Source of the DNA: Durusdinium trenchii
Taxonomy: Eukaryota > Sar > Dinophyceae > Suessiales > Symbiodiniaceae
Direction of reading: 5' to 3'
Assembly: GCA_963970005.1 (NCBI GenBank)
Contig: CAXAMN010015446.1
Location: 1,026,537 to 1,090,536 of the forward strand
Length of the DNA stretch: 64,000 nucleotides
Every line of letters begins with the position of its first letter. Position 1 is the stretch's first letter. The position numbers and the translations under genes were made by a program. The notes under the pieces were generated by a model, which ran no database searches, was not told the DNA's origin, and saw only the letters and a list, made by a program, of their open reading frames with translations. This document shows positions 55,404 to 64,000 of the stretch, in pieces.

Positions 55404-56225
55404 GGCGGGTCGGGCGTCGCCTCACCTCCGCAGAATTTTTGTTTTGGGACACACTTCAAACTTGGTGGTGCATGCGCTTCACCATTTTTTGAAAGCCTCA
55501 AGGCGATGGTTCAGCATCCGAAACCAACACTTACTTGGAATCCTTCAACGGTGCAAATCTTGCGAAAAGCCCTACATACCTACGGCTGGCAGGTTACTCC
55601 TTCTGAAGTTTCTTCACAAGAGGGGTCCTGGCGGCTTTCCGATCGTACTCCCCAACTCGAAAAAGTTCTCCATCAGATCCGAGACAGCTGGCGAATGGTG
55701 GAAGCAACTCGCTGGCTCGCAAGCGGTCGTAGAGACACCGCCATTGCTCGGCAGGAGGCTTTTGCTCCTAGCCCTACAATCTTGAACTCGGAAAAGGCCC
55801 TTGTCGCTAAAAGCGACGGTCACACCGCCGCTCTCGTGAGTGGCGGGATGATGACGGCAGCCATCACTTTCAACAGAAACAACCCTATTTTGCAATATTT
55901 TGCAGACATGTCCTGATTGTTCCCTTCATGTTGTTCCTTCGATGGATCATGTTTTGTGGGAATGCTCAGCCTACGCTTCTCTTCGAAGTATTCCTAACAG
56001 GCCTCCTAGCCGACTCCAAGCGCGACTGGGTTGGGGGGCCTCCTTGTGTTCCAACGAAGTCATCAGACAGATGACCCAGATTCGAGCGGCTGAATGCCGC
56101 AACCGTGAAAGGAGGAGAAAAACTGGGGTGGGCGACCCGGGGAGGGGGGGCTCCCTAACTGAGGTCGTTTTGCTCCAGCGCGGGCCGCGTTGCGCTTGTG
56201 CTACGCAGCGGCTGCTCTCATCATC

Positions 56226-56240
56226 ATGATGGCGAGCCAT
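56226..56240. repeat. Target-site duplication of LINE-B, right copy (15 bp)
   Basis: ATGATGGCGAGCCAT, identical to 53258-53272. Confidence 0.85.
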
Positions 56241-56587
56241 TAGCCACCATCGCATGTGAGCAGTCCAAAGTCACTAGAGCAAGAGTTTCCGAGGAAAGAC
56301 CGGAATTTCAGTCCTTGGCGAAGCTTGGCTTGGTGGAACGGCCCACTGGATGTACAATCGGCATCCATCCAAAAGCGATTGTTTGGAGAGCATCTGCCTC
56401 TGGATGCTCGCATCATGGCAGGTCATTCACACCAACATGCGGAAGGACAGCCAAGCAGGCACTGTTGCGTGTGATTGAGCTGATGCTGGAAGACCACCTG
56501 GTGAAAGAACCCAAGGATAGGTTGGCGAGGAAACAGTTGGGCAGAGTTGCAGAAGCGCGTGCAGCGGAGCCAAAGCACAGTGACTGA
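56226..56587 (+). pseudogene. 3' half of the exon interrupted by LINE-B
   Basis: In the frame of the 5' half it reads DGEPLATIACEQSKVTRARV, then SLAKLGLVERPTGCTIGIHP and, further on, KQALLRVIELMLEDHLVKEP, ending with a basic helix (DRLARKQLGRVAEARAAE) and TGA. The two halves make one open frame of about 190 codons once the insert and one duplication copy are left out. The family is unknown; an acidic N-terminal part and a basic helical C-terminal part are visible. Confidence 0.6.
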
Positions 56588-56679
56588 AATGACATCTTGC
56601 AGCATGTGCATGTCGGGGAGGAAAAAGAGAAAGCGAGATGGTTGGGACTTGATTATTACAATCATTGTGTGAAAGGGCC

Positions 56680-57130
56680 AGAATCTTGCAGATAGAATAT
56701 TTTTGCAGGCAACGGGAGTCAATATATAGTTCATGGTGTTCTGGCGCTCAACTTATATACTAACCGCAAACTGTTGGTATGTATTACAAGTACAATCTAC
56801 TTTCATTTTTCAAGGTTTATAATACAAGCCAGCATTGCTGGCCTTATGTATAAATATATACCAGCATGTAAGGGTGTAGATATAGACATAAACATGTGTG
56901 CTTAGCTCCGTTCATACACAAATCAATGACGCATCTATATTTTATGTATATATATATGACATATCTTTGTGTTATAAAACAAAATATAGTGTATCTAAAA
57001 TATTCTATGTGCAAAAAATATTCTATCTGCTAGCTTCAAAAGAATTTAGTTTTTTCAACTCGAAAATATTCTATCTGCTGACTAACTATTTTAATATATT
57101 CTATCTCCCTGAACGTCACTATATATATTT
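56680..57130. repeat. Second cluster of TATTCTATCTGC motifs, AT-rich
   Basis: GCAGATAGAATA (about 56688) and, inverted, TATTCTATGTGC (57001), TATTCTATCTGC (57019 and 57067) and TATTCTATCTCC (57098). The region is AT-rich with (TA)n runs. It lies on the other side of LINE-B from the first cluster. Confidence 0.65.
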
Positions 57131-58270
57131 CTGTTTGTTTGTTTGTTTGTCTATCTATCTTTTTGTATTTTTCTTTATCTTTGTTGTTTCTCCGTCTCCC
57201 TCTCTCTCTCTCTCCCTCTGTTGTGCAATTGCGTGGTCCGTGTTGCCTACGTGTTTTTGCGAGCGTGGCATGCAAAGCATGCCGATCTAAGGCTGCACAA
57301 TCGCATCCGAAAGCGTTACTTGGACGCTCGGTTTTGGAAAACCTCGAGGCATCAAGAAGTGCTCACTTTGGATCGTTTCCAATGATTTCCAATGCGTGAA
57401 AGGAGTCAAGCAATGCCACACGTAGGTCAATGTGAGACATGGTCCTTGGTGCATGTGTAAGGAAGTCCTGACTGCCCCTGAATATGCAGCTCTGGTTCGG
57501 ATTGTCACGGAGCCCTTAAGCTACGAGTCGTTCCTGGGCTTGGTTTGCCAGCATCGGAGTGCCACAGCTGCATTCTCCGAATGTAAACGGGTGGGGCCAC
57601 CGCGCATGACCTGACATTATAATATATACTGTATATATATTTATTGTATATAATCATAAATATCATAACTACAACAATTAGTGGAATGGGAGAATTGAGT
57701 CGATTGAGGTGGCTTGGATTATACAAAAGAGCCCCAGAAGAAATCAGTTCCGAGTTAGGTGCTTTATCGCCTCCTGGCCGTGGCTATGATTGTGGTCGGA
57801 CTTGGCAAGTGCTTGCTTTGGGAAGTGTGCCGTGACCCGTCCCAAACTGCAATGAGGAACCAGTTTTCATCTCCAGAATTCTTGAGGCTGGTTGTCCCAG
57901 ATGAAGCTTTTGACCAACGTTTGCATATAGGTGCCGGCCCCAGAACTCAAATGTGGTGTTTCTGAGCGTTTGTTGGAGAATTCAAGCTGGTTCTCTCGAC
58001 CAGCATAGCCACAGTCAAATCATCTTCAAATCCCTCCACGACACTGAGGTGCAGGCCCAGAGCACATCCCCGCACCGGACTTACTATCCCCCGAACTTCT
58101 CTCGGAGCTCCTTGCCACGTCGCCAGGCACAAGTCTCACCGCCCAGGTCACTGTCTTGGTTGGCATTGAATGAAGCTGCAATAAGGTGGTCGTTTAGAAA
58201 ACTGTAGTAGAGTATTTCAATATCTTTCAATCAGTCTTTCAATCCTACTAGTATTATATAGTTTGTGGTA
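57131..58270. other. Exon-like pieces, unassigned
   Basis: The readings RLHNRIRKRYLDARFWKTSR (about 57280-57350, +), YAALVRIVTEPLSYESFLGL (57484-57545, +), LAVAMIVVGLGKCLLWEVCR (about 57770-57830, +, membrane-like) and, on the minus strand, GLHLSVVEGFEDDLTVAMLV (about 57990-58060) look protein-like. None matches a family I recognise and they cannot be joined with confidence. Confidence 0.3.
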
Positions 58271-58274
58271 GTTA

Positions 58275-59152
58275 TTACGAAAGCCAGCTGATAGGCTTGG
58301 CTGAGTTGTCGATGGGCGAACGAAGTGAGCAATACGGGCTTGGGGGGGTGGTCGCAGGGCGGGTCCCGGCAGGTAGGGAGAACCCAGGGCCTGGTGGGGG
58401 AGAGCCCCACACACCTGAACTGCAACAAAGAAGGGCACCCGACAGAAGCAGACGTTTAAAGACACTCGACACCTCGACGTGTGTGAAGGGTCCAGAGTCC
58501 ATGTCCGCTCTGCACATCGGATAACTGGGTGTTTATCTATATTTGAGGACTGCTAGCAAAGTTGAAGCAGATGACACACTGGTAGAGCAATGCACCATGC
58601 TGAACTTGCTGATGAGCTGACCAGGTGTATGAACGCAGGTCGAAAGCAAGAGACCGACTGCAGGCAAGAACCTCTAAGCTTTAAACTCCCATAGGGACAA
58701 CATTCCGAATACTCAGCCTGTTGATATCAGATGCTTTTTTTACTCCCCCCCAAAATAGACACGCAACAAACAATGGCACCCCGCACTGAGATGAACTGAC
58801 CAGGTGCGTCCATCCAGTTAGAGGACAGAAGCGGCGAGACTCTGTGCAAGCAAGAACCTCTAAGTGCTAAACTCTCATAGAGACAGCATTCCGACAACTC
58901 AGCAGTACATTTGCGGGCTTCATTTTTACAACTGCGTATTGATATAAGATCTCCTGATTGCAACAAACAAGAGCACCCCATACTGAGGTGCACTCACCAG
59001 GTTTGTGAGTCGAGGTGGGGAACAAGAGAGGGGAGCATAATGCATCCTATGACCAGTGACAGTGGATGCGAGTTGCAACCTATAATAACAATAAACATGT
59101 AACAAATAATATATTGTTACAGGGGCTGGCTTTCGTCCCCTCCCTTCTCAGG
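58275..59152. mobile_element. Element T3: 878-bp copy with subterminal inverted repeats
   Basis: The left side reads TTACGAAAGCCAGCTGATAGG and the right side GGGGCTGGCTTTCGTCCCCTC, then CCTTCTCAGG. CGAAAGCCAGC and GCTGGCTTTCG are exact inverse copies (11 bp). The inner block GTTGTCGATGGGCGAACGAA then GTGAGCAAT is shared with T1 and T2. Two direct copies of a segment with CAAGAACCTCTAAGC (about 58665 and 58850) lie inside. No coding capacity is seen. Confidence 0.7.
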
Positions 59153-59668
59153 TTGGATGTTGTTGGTCATAAGTCATGGTTTTGTAGAATCGTGGTGTTG
59201 TGTGATGCATGAGGTTGCGGGACCCGGCAGAGCACCTGCGCAAGCTCACGTCGCCCGGCGGAAACTTTATGGAACAGTTGGTGATGAACTCAATCATGGA
59301 ATGGCAATTGAGGTCGCTCTAACAGGTACTTGTAACATGCGAAGATTTCCAGGATCCAGTATTGGAAAATCCTTTGGCAATCTTGCTTCCCCTCGAGCTG
59401 ACGGTGAGCGGCGACCCTTCCACGCCTGTGTGGCGTGCTTTAGAATTTCACCGAGCAGACTCGCCATGGCTTGCCAAAGTTGTGGGCCGCTGACGGAGTT
59501 GGCATGCAAAAGCAGCTTCCGTGTTCGTCCTTGTATCAAGATGCTCCCATTTTCAAGTAGGCCAAGTTTGGTGCTGTTTTTTAAGGTGACTTGGCATGGT
59601 CTGTGCTTGGGCCCAGCATTTGTGGTGACAGGGACGAGCCTTGGCTGACTTGTAATGTAGACTCACAG

Positions 59669-59824
59669 GTCCACACAAATTCCACACACTTTCCCGAGGA
59701 GGAATGGGGCAAAGACGTGTGCACCGACGAGCGTATGCATGTGCTGCTTGGTGACATCACTGCAAAGTTGCAGCTGAGCAGAACTTGCGTTGATTTGATC
59801 AGAAGAGACAAGTTCTACCTTTGA
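59669..59824 (+). CDS. Possible terminal exon of an unknown gene
   Basis: After ACTCACAG|GTC it reads VHTNSTHFPEEEWGKDVCTD, then ERMHVLLGDITAKLQLSRTC, then VDLIRRDKFYL and TGA. The composition is natural and the acceptor fits the AG|G rule. Family unknown. The following stretch (59838-59980) is also open (EVAAEGLSQRRQHLQSD) before a GTAGGT donor-like site. Confidence 0.4.
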   Translation, partial: VHTNSTHFPEEEWGKDVCTDERMHVLLGDITAKLQLSRTCVDLIRRDKFYL

Positions 59825-60139
59825 CATGTTTTGGTTTCACAGTGGGTCGAGACACAGTACCTTGTCAAGGGTTGAAGTTGCCGCCGAAGGGTTGTCACAG
59901 CGAAGGCAGCACTTGCAATCTGATCCTACTGCATTGGACAAGTGGTTGGGGACCCACACGCGTGCTGGGTCACGCTTGGTAGGTTTCATGTCAGCAAGCA
60001 GTAGCATCGTTTCGTGTTTGTTGCATTCGTGTTTTCCCCACCTGTCAGGTGAGGGTTGTTACAGATTTTACGTCAGCTGCTTCAGCTGCTTTACACCTTT
60101 TCTCCTCTCCTCCTCCTCGTCCTCCTCAACCGAAAGTGT

Positions 60140-60440
60140 CGGATGGCACTGTTCCCCGCCGGACCTCAACCGCCGGCTCCGGACGGCAGTGTTCCCCTCC
60201 AGAACCGCCAGCTCCGGACGGCGGTGTTCCCTGTCGGACCTCAACCGCCAGCTCTGGACGGCAGTGTTCCCCACCGGACCTTAAGCGCGAGTCAGAAGAT
60301 ATGCCAGATAGAATGCCAGAGTGAATGTCAGAAGAGATGCCAGAAAGAATGTCAGAAGAATATGCCAAAGAGAATGCCGGATTATACGTCAGACAGAGTG
60401 TCAGAAGATATGCCAGAAAAAATGCCGAACGCTTCAATCT
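60140..60440. repeat. Two adjoining minisatellites
   Basis: 60140-60285: about four units of 35-40 bases of the type CTCCGGACGGCAGTGTTCCC then CACCGGACCTCAACCGCCAG. 60290-60430: about eight units of 15-16 bases of the type ATGCCAGAAAGAATGTCAGA. Open frames here follow the repeats. Confidence 0.85.
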
Positions 60441-61700
60441 ATGCCAGAAACTTTGTCAGACTGAAGTGTCGTGGTGGGGGGCACCCGAAGTAGCTCAATT
60501 AGTAAAAAGTGGGACCACAAGACCTTTGCGACTGCAAGGCTGCTGGACCCTCAATCAGGCCAATTGCAACATATTGCAACGGCATACTCGCGCACTGCGC
60601 AGTGAATGTAAACGCGGAATGCCGTCCATGTTTGTGTTAAGGCTTGTAGAGAAGCAAGCCATGGCCAGAAAAGTGTTCCAGAGTTGTTGCTGTGTTGCCA
60701 AGCCGTGTCAGGTTTACAACCGTTGTATTCAAGGTATCAACATGCCCGCACTGCCCGCACCATCAATCACCTCTTTGATGCACTGGACCGGACCTTCCGT
60801 GCTGAGGCCATTATTACGAGTCATTGCTTCACTTTGCCTTTTCTGAGATTGCCCATTTGACTGTGGCTTTGTACAGCGAGCAGATACCCAAGGACAGACA
60901 TATCATGAACAACTTTGGTCAGGAGTAAAGATTAGAAACTTTTTTGCCAGTTTTTTGGGTGGCAGTTATATTTATATATTCAAAATATGGACTGGACATT
61001 ACCACTGACAGACCTTTTGCTCGAAGGAAAGGCAAGCGGTGGCGGAGCCTTCTGGAGCGTTGGTCAGGCTTTCCAGAGAAGGGTCTGAAATCACCGCGTA
61101 TTTTAAGGTCTTCTCTTGTTTTTTGCCTTTCATCGAGGCCTTTCAAACCGCCGCTGAAGTCCGCAAAAGATGTGGATTGCTTTTGCAACATTCGGCGTGC
61201 AACTTTTCTGGAAGGCCTGAGTGACTGCAGTTCGCGTGACTACCGGGACCGTGTTGACCAATCGTCGAGCTGGGCCTAATCGTTCATCCCCCGCATTCAG
61301 GAAGACAGCTGCGTGTTGACTTCCAATTGAAGCGTGGCAAGTCCAAAGATGACATGCCATCGGCTGTGCCTCCATTGAATTCAAGCTCCATGAGTAGCAG
61401 TTTGCATGAACTATCATCGAACATCATTGAATATGTGCGATTGAGCGTATGGATAAGATTGGATAAGTACAACATTACTACATATTGTTACATTATGATT
61501 GCCAATTGTATACCCCCGAATCCGGACACTTTGCGCAAGGAAAGTGCTAGACTTCGGGTGGGTGCAGAGATGCGAGCACCTATTGGTTTCAGCAAAGTCC
61601 TCAATGATGTCACTGATGGCCATGTCGCTCGACCAGCTCCGCATTTGTCGCTGTGACACGTCAAGCATCGTCAAGCACAGTGATGCATTCGCATATGTAT
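60440..61700. other. Unassigned stretch
   Basis: A plus-strand frame near 61510-61655 (DTLRKESARLRVGAEMRAPI, then GFSKVLNDVTDGHVARPAPH) looks protein-like and could be an exon. No family is recognised. The remainder has no supported gene. Confidence 0.3.
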
Positions 61701-61730
61701 ATATATAATTATTAATTCATTTTCGTTAGC

Positions 61731-61901
61731 TTCAACCAGAGCAGGTCACCTTCAGCGATGTCCAAAGCTTCGATGACATCGAGTTTATCTACGCACCCGG
61801 CTTCAATTCAGTCTCCCTCCAGCAGCAACGTAATCAAGCTGTGCAGGCAGGGATTGGACTGTATTTTCTCCCCATTGGAACACTGTCATGTCCGCTTCTT
61901 G
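61731..61901 (+). CDS. Exon of an unknown plus-strand gene
   Basis: It is bounded by TTTCGTTAG|CTT and CTTCTTG|GTAAGA, a near-consensus donor. The reading is LQPEQVTFSDVQSFDDIEFI, then YAPGFNSVSLQQQRNQAVQA, then GIGLYFLPIGTLSCPLL. It is a clean 57-codon exon, Gln-rich in the middle. Family unknown. Probably part of the same gene as 62106-62196. Confidence 0.5.
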
Positions 61902-62105
61902 GTAAGAACTGTAGGGAGAGGTGGACTACATCCTGTGGCCTGATCTAAGTGTGCCTCGCTTTGTCCACATTGAAGCGGCAGTGAAGTTCTACCTAGCGGC
62001 CAAAGAGAATGTGTCTCGACTGCCATGCTTTGCATCGCAAGTCCGAAAGTGCGGTCTATTTTAAAGTTGCTAATGAGGCCACACAGTGGACTTGACTGCG
62101 CACAG

Positions 62106-62196
62106 GTCGCAACTTGGGATGATTTCATTGCTCCAAATCCCATCGACATCCTTGGTCTGAGACTTGCTGCTATTTGGGCACAATCGGAACTAGAAG
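62106..62196 (+). CDS. Next exon-like piece of the same unknown gene
   Basis: It is bounded by GCACAG|GTC and TAGAAG|GTAGGT. It encodes VATWDDFIAPNPIDILGLRL then AAIWAQSELE. Between it and the previous exon a third piece (about 61953-62045, FVHIEAAVKFYLAAKENVSR) may belong. A possible following exon starts at 62239 after a 42-base intron, but its frame is ambiguous. Confidence 0.4.
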
Positions 62197-62399
62197 GTAG
62201 GTATTCTGGCCACGTTCCGTCACAGCCCGTCCGCTAAGGAAGCTGAGAAGAATGCTCAACCATCAGTTGCGGATGGGCCACTCGCTTGGCCGTACGAAAA
62301 GATTGGATTCAGAGGCCCCAGATCACTGGGTCCTATAAATGCAGATTTGGGATTGTCTCAGGGGGTCCAAACACACACACAAAAAGAACCGCCTTGCCG

Positions 62400-63880
62400 C
62401 CTTGTCTCCAAATGTTCGATGTTTATTCAATTTATTGCTTGGCTGATGATATGATGATTGCTTCAAACAGTTATGTTATGCTTTTTGGGCGGTTTGCCGG
62501 ACTGCTTTCATATGCATTGTTAGACAATGGCAATGATAGGTCGTGAGAAGTTTTCTCCATAGATTCCCCATGATTCCCGCAACGTGGGTGACCTTTCCTG
62601 GACAATGAATGGTCCTCGGCAGTTGCTGGCGTGAAACGTTCGAAGATCACCCACGACCATGGCTCATGGACATCATGGCCGTACACATCCTCATATGTCC
62701 ATGTTTGGAACTGCACATGGCCCCAGTACAAATACTCAAAGCAGTCACAACACAACAGCACCATAGAGTCACTTGCTAGGTACCTGCCTGTTGTGACTCA
62801 TTGCACTGGGAGTTGCCGGCTCTTGTGGAAAACGGCTGACAACGCCGGCTTACCCATAGTTTGCTCCGACAGAAAAAACAATTTACCTGGCAAGAGACAC
62901 CAAACAGTGTTAAGTAATGTTAAGTTCCTCCAGAAGTAATGTAGGTCAGAGGGCGGGGAATACAGGCCTCACTACCCGCTACTGGAACCTAAAAGTGGCC
63001 TTGGAAAATAGTCAACTTGCAGATGTTTGACGTTGCAGGCGACTACTTTGCGCAACCCCAGAAAAGAAGGCTGACTGTCGTGAGAGCGAAATGACATATA
63101 AGGACACAGGATGTTGAACTTTTGAACCTTCCCCCTCCTTGGCTCCAAACATTCCAACACATGTGTATTCCGCGTAGAGTTGGACCGGGTGATGGCCCCA
63201 ACACTGCAGCCAGCCAAATCTCTTGCAACCATATTCACGTCCGTCCTTATAAGGAGTCCAACTTGCGGGGTTTGTTCACACCAAGTTTTCAAACAGTATC
63301 ACACAATGGTCAAGCAGACTGCACTTTGGAGAGCGCAGGCAGAGGGGGAGGATCAGGGTGGGTGAGGCGGATGAGAGTTCTTCATGGGGTCATGGTGGTG
63401 CCATGTGGTGCCCATCGGCCTTAGGCCAGACACCACATATTCAGCAGCTTCTGTCAGAGCAAGTGGCACAAATGAATGGCATAGACACACGCCAGAGCCG
63501 CGAGAGCCTCGAGAGTCTTGGCTCGATTTACAAAACATAAATTGCTTTTTTGAGCTACTGATAGCAATGGCCTCCAACCTTTACTAGCAATGCCTCCAGA
63601 GCTAAAAGGGAACTGATTGCGGGATATTGCAGGATTGGTCGTGGGATCGTGGGATCTTTCAAAATGCTTCTTTTTCTCTTCGGAATGCGAGCACAGAAAA
63701 ACGTGCTGGACGTCGGACATGGAACATATGACATATGTAGTAAGACACTCACCATCACTCAGCAAGTCCTTGCTTTTCACCAAAACACTTGGTAACTGTC
63801 ACTGGCATGCACAAACCAATGACAAGATCAAAATGCAACTGGTGGATGTGTTCCGGTGAGTAAGTAAAAGGACTGGCGAC
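62400..63880. other. End of window, weak minus-strand frames
   Basis: Minus-strand frames at about 62764-62471 (WGHVQFQTWTYEDVYGHDVH) and 63292-62972 (CPYMSFRSHDSQPSFLGLRK) have natural composition but no recognised motif or clear splice sites. A single GCAATGGCCTCCAACCT unit of the dispersed GGCCTCC family lies at 63566. Confidence 0.3.
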
Positions 63881-63904
63881 CACAGACTCAACTGTGACCG
63901 ACTC

Positions 63905-63967
63905 CCTTTCGAGAGGGAGGGAGGGAGGGAGGAAGGAAGGAAGGGAGGGAGAGAGGCAGAGAGAGCA
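63905..63967. repeat. (GGGA)n / (GGAA)n purine tract
   Basis: A purine-only run of about 60 bases made of GGGA, GGAA and GAGA units. Confidence 0.9.
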
Positions 63968-64000
63968 TTGACAATGACCGACTGACCGTGTTGTTTGCAC

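Larger units (their letters stand above)
53273..56225 (+). mobile_element. LINE-B: 5'-truncated non-LTR retrotransposon inside a coding exon
   Basis: About 2.95 kb between perfect 15-bp duplications. In order: the C-terminal part of an endonuclease/exonuclease/phosphatase-type nuclease (FACDWNANPEQ near 53368, SDHFGSLIE near 53549), a linker, RT fingers (KSAGADRWCAQALLLLP; KVRPIAVGPLLFRD), motif A (SLDFKKAFDSVDW near 54697) and motif B (ILQGDPFGPLAMA near 54877). A helical C-terminus follows, then a CCHC knuckle (CPDCSLHVVPSMDHVLWEC near 55905). The YxDD motif C is absent between FQAP and TLNAFTAYLEEW (near 54980), where the frame also changes. Other shifts occur near 54395, 54650 and 55400. 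It is not active. Confidence 0.85.

Noticed and set aside
60049..60493. Plus-strand frames of 90-170 codons with Pro/Asp/Gly and Met/Pro/Glu repeats
   Set aside because: They are translations of the two adjoining minisatellites.
60480..60550. tRNA-like A-box (TAGCTCAATTAG)
   Set aside because: No B box, no acceptor stem pairing and no cloverleaf could be drawn.

Overview
The window looks like nuclear DNA of a dinoflagellate, most likely of the Symbiodiniaceae or a close relative. The grounds are: long introns with AG|G acceptors and GC or GA donors as well as GT; head-to-tail copies of one gene family on one strand; many decayed LINE-like and Penelope-like retroelements; and a large load of mini- and microsatellites. 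No rRNA, tRNA or CRISPR sequence was recognised. A run of ten N (47813-47822) marks an assembly gap inside a tandem repeat.

3.7-44.4 kb (+ strand): a tandem family of single-domain voltage-gated cation channels. Each full gene has an N-terminal exon with S1-S3, a short S4 voltage-sensor exon, and a pore exon with S5, P-loop and S6 followed by two EF-hand-like motifs. Gene 1 (3766-4642) has only the pore and EF part and a one-base frameshift. Gene 2 joins 9232-10355 to 25695-26507 across an inferred 15.3 kb intron. Gene 3 (31040-32978) is compact and looks intact. Gene 4 starts at 33767, but its EF-hand exons lie at 42714-42833 and 44223-44429, beyond a 7.2 kb intron with a dead LINE. Exon phases agree across all joins, giving predicted proteins of about 537, 513 and 500 residues for genes 2, 3 and 4.

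The intron of gene 2 holds an approximately 7.4 kb minus-strand Penelope-like element. It reads a GIY-YIG-like segment before a degenerate reverse transcriptase and is bracketed by 380-bp direct repeats. A 1.4 kb derivative-like pair of the same repeats lies further on. Three copies of another element (26.7, 49.4 and 58.3 kb) share inverted repeats near their ends and splice-site-like termini, so they are introner candidates.

45-64 kb: a multi-exon RluA-type pseudouridine synthase gene (about 46.0-48.4 kb), then poorly recognised exon-like pieces. A 3 kb LINE at 53273-56225 sits in a coding exon and is flanked by a perfect 15-bp target-site duplication. The exon's reading frame is continuous if the insert is ignored. 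Another 5'-truncated LINE (7202-8981, minus strand) has a 17-bp duplication.

0-3.5 kb is repeat-rich: a purine/pyrimidine foldback, tandem repeats, and a 0.7 kb foldback element with arms about 97% identical. All exon boundaries are read by eye from family alignment and splice motifs and may be off by a few bases.
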